A DNA stretch of 64,000 nt, taken from positions 6,890,770 through 6,954,769 of the forward strand of contig CM019230.1 of NCBI GenBank assembly GCA_009741485.1, in the 5' to 3' direction. This document shows, one piece after another, positions 49,540-59,010 of the stretch. Position numbers and translations under genes: made by a program. The notes beneath the pieces were generated by a model, which was not told where the DNA came from, ran no database searches, and saw only the letters and a list, made by a program, of their open reading frames with translations. Numbering within the stretch: the stretch's first letter is position 1; each line of letters opens with the position of its first letter. This DNA comes from Malurus cyaneus samueli (lineage: Eukaryota; Chordata; Aves; Passeriformes; Maluridae).

Positions 49540-50560
49540 TGTGCATGAACTGTGGCGGGGGCGGGGGTGGCTGCACGGTGCTCTGCCGCCCCTCTCCCGG
49601 CGTGACCGTGGGTCACGGTCGGTTCCCTGCCATCCCCAGCACCGTGGGAGCACCCACGCCAGACACGCAGCCCGGCAGCGCAGAACCGCCCGCGGCAAAC
49701 CTACGGCGTCACTTTGCCCCCGCCCGTCTGCAGAGCCGGTTCCCCCCGGAGCGTTGCCCGGGGCGCGGGGCGGCGCTTAGGGACACTGAGGCAGCTGCCG
49801 AGGGGCGTGGGGGTGTCGGCACAGCCCTGGGACGGGCCCCCTCGGCGGGGGAAGAGTGCCGGGGGGGGTTGGGTTAAATTTTTATGAATGGGGCGCCCCC
49901 CTGCCATCGCCGGCGTCAGCAGCGAGCGGCGGCGGGCGGCGCTCCCGTGCTCCCGCTCCGCTCCGCGCCCGCTCCACCGATGGGCCGGCGCCGCGCTCCC
50001 CGGAGCCCGGCGGGGGCCCGTGCTACTTCAAGGCATCTTCGGCGCGGGGCCGGCCCCCGGTGCCGCCGCCGCTCGCTGTCCCTGACGGCCCGGGAGCTGC
50101 AGGTGCGGCGCGCGGCGGCTGCTCGGCGGCTCGGCCGGTCCCGACGCCGCGCTCCGCCTGGCCGACTGCGTGGCTCGGCCGCCTTCCCGCGGGGGCGCCG
50201 CCTGCTTCTCGTGGTGTGTTATCCCGCTGCGGGGGCCGCGCTGGGACCGCCCGCTCGCCACGCCCTGGAGCGGACCTTCCGCGTCTCCCGGGGTCCGATG
50301 CCGAGGGCACCTGCGCATCGCCCAGGCCTGGAGCCGCCGCATCCGCGAGCTCGCCGTGCCACCGTGCCGCGCAGGACGGTGAGTGCCGCGTCCCCCGCGC
50401 CCCGCCCGGACCGCTCCCCGCGGGGCTCGCCGCCGGGGGCCGTGCGGGGGTGGGTCGGTCGGGTCGTTCCGCCGCCCGGCCTGCGCGGGACGGCTGTGCC
50501 CGAGCCGGGGACGCTGCGCGGTGTCGCGTTGCACGGGCACCGGGGGAGGCGCAGATGGGG
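49540..50560 (+). promoter_or_regulatory. SPHK1: CpG island at the 5' end of SPHK1
   Basis: About 1 kb of very CpG-rich sequence includes GC boxes (for example CCCCGCCCG near 49718) and a CRE-like GCGTCACTT (49707-49715). It covers the inferred first coding exon and its donor at 50378. A TTAAATTTTTATGAATG stretch just before the exon could act as a weak TATA-like element. Confidence 0.65.
49888..50378 (+). CDS. SPHK1: SPHK1 first coding exon, SPHK2-like N-terminal region (frame broken)
   Basis: The donor ACG/GTGAGT (50378/50379) joins in phase to the first core exon at 54542 (split Gly codon). Pieces similar in order to the N-terminal region of human SPHK2 appear in different frames: VLLQGIFGAGPAPG (SPHK2 has LLHGEFGSYPARG), RCRRRSLSLTARELQVRR (SPHK2 has PRFALTLTSQALHIQRL), GGAACFSWCVIPLRG, RTFRVSRG, and RIAQAWSRRIRELA. 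The pieces lie in two frames and the donor phase needs a third, so at least four or five one-base shifts are needed. I attribute this to assembly indels in extremely GC-rich sequence. One frame (from 49856) is open right through to the donor but shows no similarity, so it may mislead gene predictors. The start codon is uncertain; ATG 49888 is in the frame of the first similar piece. Confidence 0.6.
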
Positions 50561-53406
50561 TTGACACGCGCCGTGGGGTCCTCGGCCCCCCGCATCCCCA
50601 CACCCGAGTCTGAGTGAGACAGGGATATCCCAGCGCACAGCCCCAGGTAGGGGTTGGTGTTTCTTCCTCTTTTCACCCTTAATTTGAAGGGGCAGCAGGG
50701 ACGTGGTCACTCTATAGGAGCCCTTTGCACCCCCCCCCCAACACTCCCGTTCGATACTCCAAAGTCCAAGGCAGTATGATCCAGGAAAAAAAGTAACAAT
50801 GCTGAACGCAGGCAGGACGGGAGCCAGGCACTGTCCCCAGCAGGTCCCCCAGCAGGTCCCATCCATCACTTGGGATTTGGGGGCAGGCAAATCCCCCCAG
50901 GACCCCCGGGGTCCAGCGGGATCTCAGAGCTGCCTGGAGTGGTCTGTATTTCTGATCCCTCTCCCCTCGGGAGCTGTCAGTGTCTGGAAGGGGAGGGTCC
51001 TGCTCGGGGGCCGCGTCCCCCAGCTCCCGCAGGCAGGGCAGGGCGTGCTGGCAGATAGTTGAACATCTGAGCAGAGATTCAATTATATGCACTACTTCAT
51101 TTATTTGGCTGTCCAGTCGCTCTGATCAGACTTGGAAATTAAGAGGCATGCGGTTAGAGGGATCCTGTCAAATCACATTTAGCCCTTCCATCCAGCTCTT
51201 CCTTGCTTGGATTTTAAAATGCAGCTCTTTTTTTTACATGACCTGCAGCTACAAAACAACTTTCTGTTTGTCTTCCTAAAGAATTACAGAAAAATCCAGT
51301 GGAATGGGGTGAGGGTAGAACCAGTTCGCCAGCTCTATTTCCAGGCTGAACTCTGCAGCTGGAAGTCTTCAAGCACTTTCCAACCCTCGCCCTGTGAGCA
51401 GGTGGTGTGAGGGTGCTGGGGCAGGAGCAGCTCGTTGAACACAGGGGCCTCGAGGGAGCTGGGAGAAGGAGGATGGGAGAAGGCAGTGCAGAATTTTGCA
51501 GTCCCTTCTGTCACTGAGGGCCAAGCAGGATTTGCAAACCTCCTCCCTCAGTTTGGGATAGAGCTAAAAATGCCCCTCATCCACACCCTGGGCTCGCACG
51601 TGCCGGCAGAGAGGCCTGTGCTGGACTGATAAGGCTGTGCTGGGAAGCTGTGGGTGAGTCCCTGCAGAGAGTCCTGCCACCCTGTCTCCCCATGGGGAGG
51701 GGACATGGGAGCCACCAGCGATCCCATCCTGGTGTTGTCTCAGCTCCAGTCAGCATCCTCTGGGATAAAAGCCCTGTGGAGTGCTGCAGCAAGGATGAAG
51801 CTTCCCCTTCTTTGTTTCATCCCAAGGGATAAACAGAAAGTCCCCAGCAGCTGATACCCCCCAAAGCTGAGGCTGCCCGCAGCGGGCAGCGACATGTCCC
51901 ACACCCTATCTGGGAGGGAACAAACTGCCCCCAGGGCTTGTGTCCTGACAGGGAAATCCAGCCCCAGGAAGCTCAGCTCCAGCCTTGTGCCAGCTTGGCA
52001 CGCCTACTCCTTGTGCCCAGGGAGTTTCCAGAAGGATGCAGAGATGCAGTGGAGTGGCTTGGGCTGCAGACAGCGGAGCTGTGGCAGTGTGGTCCAGGCC
52101 TGAGCATGGACAGGACATGTCACATAAGGGGATGTGGGCAGAAGGAGTGGAACAGAGTTTGTGGGCTGGCAGCAGCTGGAGCCCCTTCCTCCTGCTGACT
52201 CAGATTCTGCTCTGCTCAGCATTTGAGGCTGAAAGCGACCACACTCTGCTGGGAGGTGGAATCTTGCTGGGATGCCAGGGACTGGCCGGTGGTTGTGCAA
52301 CAGGAAGGGTTGGATGGGTCAGCATGCTGCTGAAATCTGTCTCCCTGTGCATCACCACTGCTGCGCTCCAGCTCTGATCCAGCACCCTCCAGTTCCACCG
52401 CAGGGCTGAGCCTGGTGCTGCTGGTGTCATCAGTCCTGCACTGGCATCACTCCTGTCACTATTCACACGCTGGTACCAGCAATCTGTCCCTTGGGAGGGA
52501 GTCATGGTATCCCTCTGTGCCCTGAGCAGGGTTGGTTTTCCCTCTCCAGTGAAGCAGCTGATCCTCGAGGTCCCAGCCTTTCCCTGCTGCCCAGAGGAGG
52601 CCACAGGGCAGCACCACCAGGTCTGGGCAGGATTTTTAGGCAAGACCCAACTACAGCTCCATGTGTGTGAGAAATTATGTGCCTGTTTAACACTGTGGGG
52701 TTAAAAACTGTATTTAGGCTTTTGAAGTGCCTTTTGCTTTTGCTTTTCAATCTCCAGGGCTGGAGGGAGGAAAGGGAGAGAAAAGCCCCCAGTCACCTGC
52801 CTCCAGCAGCTGGGGCTTGATCCCCAACCCCCCGTGTAGGGCTCATCTGAATTTGTTTGCAGGGGATGTAGTGCTTGTAGGGACCAGGGAAGTTCTGAAG
52901 GAGTGGGAGCGGGGTCAGCCCAACCCTGGAGCTGCCTTCTGTTATCCCTGACCTGAGCTGGAGTGGCCTCTGCTCCAAGTGCTTCACCGCTGTCCCTAAG
53001 GGCAGCTGGTCCCCTCGTGTCTGGAACCCACTGATAAGGGGTTGGAGAGGGCGGGGGGCAGCCAATGGCTCCCCCCTGGCCCTGGGCAGCAGTGGGGAGA
53101 AGCAGCTTGGAGCCAGCACCCAGAACCAGGCTGGAGCCAATGCTTGGAGCCAGGCTCAGCCCTGGGGCTCTCACAGGCAGATCTTTGTTGTGAATTTGGT
53201 GTCAGATCCCAAGCAGCTGGCAAGGGGACAAGGAGGTGTCCTGGAGGGTGATAGCCCCCTGGGTCATCCATGGGGCCAGCAGTAATCCTGGTGGTGATGG
53301 AATCATGCGGTCTCTGTGTGCCCCCAGGGCTGGGTTGTGGGCATGAAGATCGGATGCTCCGGTGCCACCTCCGCACAGGCAGCCTGTGGAGCTCGTGGCC
53401 ATGACT

Positions 53407-53526
53407 GGTGTGGTGCTGGGTGTCACCCAGAGGAGGTGACACACGTGGTGACCTCCTGGCCTCAATCTTGTGATGCTAGGTGTCACCCAGGGGAGGTGAC
53501 ACATGTGGTGATCTCCTGGCCTCAGG
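53407..53526. repeat. 60-bp tandem repeat, two copies, with internal inverted repeat
   Basis: GGTGTCACCCAG recurs exactly 60 bp apart (53419 and 53479), with close similarity over the whole unit. Each unit contains TGTCACC and GGTGACA separated by about 7 nt, a perfect 7-bp hairpin. The first copy also has a CACGTG E-box, lost in the second (CATGTG). Confidence 0.85.
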
Positions 53527-53973
53527 CTCACCTCTACCTACCACTGTCCCCCTTGTGGGTGGCAGGATTTAGCTGTAAAACCCCAGCTCGTGTGTTCAAA
53601 CAGCTCAAATCGCCCCACGTGTGCAGGTGAGGGGGGGACATTGGACACCCCCAGCCTGACCAGGGCTGAGAGGGGATTCCCAGCCCAGGACAATTCTGGG
53701 AAACTCCTCTGCTGTCCTGACTCAGCAGCTCTTCCTGCTGAGTCAGCAGATGCAGCCTTGTGCTGGGCCCAGATTCTGGGCTGGTCACCCCCCGATCCCC
53801 TGGGCCCAGATCAGAGCTCAGGGGGCCCAGAGCTGGTGGGAACACTCCAGCCACGCCAAAACTGGCTTCACCCTGCAGGGCCAGGGGTCTCCAGAGGTGC
53901 TGCAGGAGCCTGAGGCTGCTGCCCTCCCTCACTTCAGGGCTTGGGGTGCCTAGCAGCACTGGGGGGTTCTGCC

Positions 53974-53996
53974 CTCCTCCTCCTCCTCCTCCTCCC
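53974..53996. repeat. (CTC)n microsatellite
   Basis: Seven CTC units in SPHK1 intron 1. Confidence 0.9.
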
Positions 53997-54541
53997 TATG
54001 CCTCTCCCATGGGGCAGCTCAGTGGGCTCCCCCTGTCCCCCTGCATGGGGACTGCTGGGCTTGGGGAAGGAGAGGCTGGAATCAACTGGGGAGGCAGAGG
54101 GATGGGACCCCTGCCAGGCTTGTAATTACAGCCCGGCCGAGGCCCTCGCAGGCGAAACCTGAGCCCCGTGGGGAGCACGGGAAGAAGGAGCGTCCGTCTG
54201 CCGGCACAACTGCCTGTGCTGGCCCCGCTCCATCCGGGTGGATGAGGGGAATCGGGACCTGGAGTTCTCATTCCCCACTCTGGTATGGCTGGGGTGCAGT
54301 GGGGGTGAAACATCTCTGCTGATTGCGGGGGAACTCAAGATGAGTCCCTGTGTGCTGTCTCTGCTACCTCCTCAGCATTCCCAGTAGGGATCCTCCATCT
54401 CTGCTCACCCCCGTTGACTCTGGGTAGGGAGGCAGCCTGGGAAGCTTGTGGGGATAGGGGAGGGCCAGTTCCCCTTTGCTTTTTGTTTTTGGCAAATGCT
54501 GCCCTGGCTGGCAAAGCCCTGAGCCCCCTGTCCACCCCCAG

Positions 54542-56692
54542 GTGACAGCTATGGGGTGCTGCCCCGGCCCTGCCATGCGCTGGTGCTGCTGAACCCTCAC
54601 AGCGGCTCCGGCCGCGCGCTCGACGACTTCCAGGCCGTGGTGCAGCCCATGCTGGCCGAGGCTGAAATCGCCACCACCGTCTTCGTCACTGGTGAGTCCA
54701 TGAGTCCTCCTCCTCCCTTCCCTGGGATCCTTCCTGGGCATTGCCATATGGGGACAGGCTCCTCCAAGGGCCTCTGACTCCCTGCATCAGCACAGCTCTG
54801 CGTCCTGCAGGGTTGTCGCATTTGAAGAGCGACTGCCTCACCTCCTGCATCCCTGCTAGGGTCACTATTTGGGGCTGGGGTCACTGTCTGGGGGTGGCAG
54901 CAGACAGGGCAGAGAGACAGAGGGTGACGCTCAAATCCTCTGCTTTCCCCGGCAGAAAGAGCCAACCATGCTCATGAGAAGGTGCGAGATGAGGACCTGT
55001 CACAGTGGGACACGTTGGTGGTCATGTCTGGGGACGGGCTGCTGTTCGAGGTGAGGGGCACCACGGGGCTGGGTGGAGCTGGGAGAGGGGGTGCCTGAGG
55101 CAGGGGCCAAGCTCTGAGTCACCAATTCAGGCTCACAATGGCAAAGGAGAGATGGCACCAAGCTTGGAGCAAAGCAGCTGTGGCCTCTGTCCTGCCCTGG
55201 GCAGGGTCACCGTGGGCTCTGCTCCCTCCTAGCTGGGCAGGGGCCGCTGGGTTCCTTGGGTACCACAGGCTCCTTCATCCCTGCAGGTGGTGAACGGGCT
55301 GATGGAGCGCCCGGACTGGAAGGAAGCCATGAAGAAGCCGCTGTGCATCCTGCCAGGAGGCTCTGGGAATGCCCTGGCTGCCTCCATCAACTACTACGCA
55401 GGGTGAGTCCCAGCCCTGTGGGGCACCCGCTGCCCCCTGCACTGGCCAGCACCTGGGGCTGCACCATGAGGGGAGAGAGAGGCTGTGTGAGGCTCCAGCC
55501 TGGGGAAAGGTGCTGGGATGCCCAGGGCTGACTGCCAAGGTCCTCACTCCCCACAGGCTGGTGCAGCACAGCCCCAGCTGTGAGCAAGGAATGTCACCCC
55601 TGTGTATCCTTCTCCCCCACTTCCCTTTCTCCTGTCTGGGCTCAGAAATTGGTAAAGCTTTAACCCAAGGATCCACTCCAGGCACAGCCAATCCCGCTGT
55701 CTGGGGGAGCCAGGATTGCCCTGACTCAGTTCCCTCTTTCAGGAACTGGTTTATCCTTCCTACCCCCAGCAAAAACACTCCCAGCAGCTGTTTCTGAGGG
55801 ACACTGTCACCCAGCTGGGACATGTCCCAACCCTGACACAAGGGTGAGGTTTGCAGGTGGATTCTGGGCGGCAGAAGGGGTCCTGAACTACAAACTCACC
55901 CTCTCCATCCCTCACAGCTACGACCACGTCGCCAAGAAGAAACTGCTGACAAACTGCACCTTCATCCTGTGCAAGGGGCTGTACACACAGATGGACCTGG
56001 TGTCGCTGAGCACAGCCTCGGGCAAGCGCTTCTTCTCCTTCCTGGGCTTTGGCTGGGGCTTCATCTCGGACGTGGACATCGACAGCGAGAAGTACCGCTG
56101 GCTGGGCAATGCCCGCTTCACCCTGGGCACCCTGCAGTGCCTGGCCAAGCTCAGGGTGTACCACGGCCGCCTGTCCTATCTGCCCTTCAGCCCCGAGCAG
56201 GGCACCTCCCCCGCAGCCCGGGACGCCCACGGGCCCGTCACCAACGGCCACATCCCGCAGCCGGCGGGGACGGACGCGCCTGGTTCCCTGCCCCCCGACT
56301 CGCTGCTGGCGCCGCTGAGCCAGCCCGTGCCGGCGCACTGGACCGTGGTCCCCGAGGAGGAGTTTGTCCTGGTCTATGCCATCTACCAGTCCCACCTGGG
56401 CACCAACCTGCTGATGGCGCCGGCGGCGCGGCTGCACGACGGCTGCATCCACCTCTTCTACATGAAGGCCGGCATCAGCCGCGTGACGCTGCTCAAGCTC
56501 TTCCTGGCAATGTCCAGGGGGACCCACCTGGACTTGAACTGTCCCCACCTGTGCTATGTCCCCGTCCGGGCTTTCCGCCTGGAGCCGCGGGTGGCCGCGG
56601 GCATCATGACGGTGGATGGGGAGGCGCTGGCCTGCGAGCCCGTGCAGGGCCAGGTCCACCCCCGCCTCTGCCGCGTCCTCAGCGGCTCCTGA
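54542..56692 (+). CDS. SPHK1: SPHK1, sphingosine kinase 1, core exons
   Basis: Exons 54542-54691, 54956-55050, 55287-55402 and 55918-56692 join in phase to about 377 residues ending in TGA. The enzyme phosphorylates sphingosine with ATP to sphingosine-1-phosphate, in cytosol and at membranes. Visible family motifs are LPRPCHALVLLNPHSGSG (nucleotide-binding loop), VVMSGDGLLFEVVNGLMERPDW (the SGDG catalytic motif with the essential Asp), LCILPGGSGNALAAS, FSFLGFGWGFISDVDIDSEK, and HWTVVPEEEFVLVYA with VDGEALACEPVQGQVHP near the end. The linker before HWTVVP is short, as in SPHK1 and unlike the long Pro-rich insert of SPHK2; synteny beside UBE2O also says SPHK1. The nucleotide loop lacks the Lys of mammalian NPRGGKG. 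The chain stops at VLSGS, so the C-terminal tail with the PPEE motif of human SPHK1 is absent. Confidence 0.95.
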
Positions 56693-57086
56693 GCTCCGCG
56701 TTCACCCTCCCTGCAGCGCTGAGCTGCCGGCACGGCCCGGCGCGAGGGTGGCAGAGCCTTCCTCCCACTCAGGAACCCCCTCCTTCCATAGCAATAGGTC
56801 TTGGGGGGCGTGGGGCTCATCCCCTCCCTTGCCCCCGCGCTTAGCTTTACCCACTTGGGGCAGCCGCCAGTGCTGTCCCAAAAATGAGCCACAAGCCCCA
56901 TCAGGTACTCGGTGCCGGCGAGATGCCAGCGTGTTTTATCCTGGTACGAGGTCCCGGCCCCAGGCGGCTGCGCCGGCACAGCCCCGTCCCCTCCCCGGCT
57001 CGGACGCACACGGTGGCATTGCTGTGTCCCCGCCCCGGAGCCAGTGCCACCCCCCCAGGGAGGGTCAGGACCAATAGATCTAATAC

Positions 57087-57092
57087 AATAAA
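57087..57092 (+). terminator. SPHK1: Polyadenylation signal of SPHK1 (proximal)
   Basis: AATAAA about 395 nt after the stop codon. Confidence 0.6.
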
Positions 57093-57162
57093 CCGACTTT
57101 TTTAAGAATGTTTCTACCCAAAGCTTCCTGTAGAAGCGGAGTTTATTCTTGTGAGAATGCGA

Positions 57163-57168
57163 AATAAA
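57163..57168 (+). terminator. SPHK1: Polyadenylation signal of SPHK1 (distal)
   Basis: A second AATAAA 76 nt further on, followed by an A run at about 57183. Either or both may be used. Confidence 0.6.
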
Positions 57169-59010
57169 TATCTAGCGTTTGCAAAAAAAATCCCCCCTGG
57201 GTTTTGAATCCAAGCTGACGGCTGCTGTCAGGGGCAGGGCTCACCCACGGCCCGGTGACACGGACAGCAGGACAGGTTTAGCTCAGCACAGAAGCCCTTG
57301 GCTCCTGACATCCTGGGGCCAGGAGCAGCGCAGAGTGAGGGGCCCCAGAGATGCTGCCGGGGGTGGGATGCAGGACACCCCCATTTTGGGGGTGCAGCGA
57401 TGTGTCCCTGCTCAGCCTCATCCTGTGGGTGGTTGAATCCAGAGAGCTCAGCCCTGCAGACGCTTGGGGACATCCTGGGGCAAGCTCGGTGCCTCTGAGC
57501 GAAGCAGGGAAGAGGTCATGGAAGAGGTTAAGGAGGGGGTCGATGGAGCTGAGGGGTTTGGCTTTCTGCCGGCAGCAGGGGCCTTTTGGGGGGCTCCTGA
57601 ATCCTTTTTCTTGGGCAGCCCAGGGCCAGCTGGAGCCCTCCTACAGGTCTGTGCCCTGGGGCTTGCCCTAGGGGGGGATTACTCAGCCTCTTTGGTATAA
57701 AATTGCAGTAATTAAACCCTGTTTTCAGCGCTTAAGTACAAAGCAGAAGAGTAAACAGTGGTGGCTGTTTGCATTTATTCAACTGCAAACTATGCAATTA
57801 GGATGGCAGATCCGGGAAAGAAGAGCACGATTGTCCTTCCCCCATGGCCTCACTGGCTCATGGAGAGGAGCCCTGTTCCCGAGCCAGCAGGGTAGGCAGC
57901 AGCTGGGAACCACCTCCCAAAATAAAGCTATTTCCCCCGTGGCGTCGGGCCAGGTGTAAAAACAGGCTGAGCAATAACTCTGACCCTGTTGAGCTGCTGG
58001 AGGGAGAGCGCAGGGCAGGGGATGCGCTCCGAGCTCTCGCTGTCTCAGTCAAGGGACGCGGATCAGCGGAGCGGAGCCGTTCAGGCTCACAGCGCCTGAA
58101 AAGCTCCCTGCGGGCTCCTCCCGGAACGCCCGTGTGCCTCTCAGCAGCAGCAGCTTGGCCGGGATCGCCCTTGCCCTCCCTTGCCCGGGTTTGCTGCGCG
58201 TCTCTGCCGTCACCCATCTGCTCCGAGAACGTGTCACAGCAGCAGCGGGCTCTTCCCGGGGAGCCCCGGCGCTCCTCCCGCACAGCCCCTCTGCCGGGAG
58301 CCGAGGGAGGGGTACCGGGGGTTGTGAACACGTCCAGGCAGCCGTGAGTCCCAGCACACCCAGACACTGCCCGTGCCCTGCCCCTGGAGCTGCCCCTGCA
58401 GGCTGAGCAGGGCCAGGGAGGGCTCGCAGGGGCACAAAACGGGAGCCAGGGCTCCAGATTCCACATCAATCAGGGCTCCAGATTCCACCCGCACCCCGGA
58501 GCTGTGCAAGGCCCCGGCTCGGACACGGCTGGGTCCAACCTCATCCATCACCCACCTCCCTGTGTGCTAAGGTGAAGGGCCGGGCAGGGCAGAGCAGAGC
58601 TCCCAGGGGCGTTCCTAACAGGCTGGGAGGCTGCAATGGGTTTTTTTTTTTGCTGAGTCTGGCCCTGTTCACCGGGGCTGGGCACACACTGAGCCGAGCA
58701 TCAACACCGACTACAGAAAACAACAAAACAAAAACCCAGCCTGACAGATGTCCTATAAATCAGGGGCTTGGGGAACAGTTTACAGGGAGCCACAGGGGTA
58801 ACCTGTCCCTGCCAGACCTGCCTGGATCCCTCTGGACTCACCGGGCTCAGCCTCAGCCAGCGGGACCCCATCCAGCCCCGAGGCTGGCACAGGGATGCGC
58901 CGGGAAAGGGCAAGCGCCAGGAGCGTGGCAGGGGGTGGTGGGGGAAAGAAAGAGACAACTCACAGGACTACTCACAGAGGCAAAATTTAATGGCAAGTCA
59001 TCTTCCCTCC
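57169..59010. other. Intergenic, SPHK1 to UBE2O (tail-to-tail)
   Basis: No exon, RNA gene or transposon is recognised. The stretch has ordinary composition with short A/T runs. It separates the 3' ends of two converging genes. Confidence 0.6.

Larger units (their letters stand above)
42800..49540. other. Intergenic, PRPSAP1 to SPHK1 (divergent promoters)
   Basis: The left end is strongly AT-rich (42930-43350) with tandem and palindromic TA repeats. The remainder is of ordinary composition without recognised exons, RNA genes or transposons. Several 80-280-codon open frames exist, but none shows a known motif or plausible splice structure. Upstream enhancers of SPHK1 could lie here; none can be demonstrated. 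Confidence 0.55.
50379..54541 (+). other. SPHK1 intron 1 (4.2 kb)
   Basis: The intron joins the N-terminal exon to the core kinase exons. It contains a 60-bp tandem repeat (53407-53526) and a (CTC)n run (53974-53996). Alternative first exons, as known for mammalian SPHK1, could lie here but none is convincing. Confidence 0.55.

Noticed and set aside
49856..50378. Frame open from 49856 straight through to the SPHK1 exon 1 donor
   Set aside because: It has the right donor phase but no similarity to sphingosine kinases. The similar pieces lie in the other two frames.
54132..54282. Possible extra SPHK1 exon with acceptor TAATTACAG and donor CTG/GTATGG
   Set aside because: It is 151 nt, which would shift the frame between the first exon and the core exons, and its reading frames contain stops or no family similarity.
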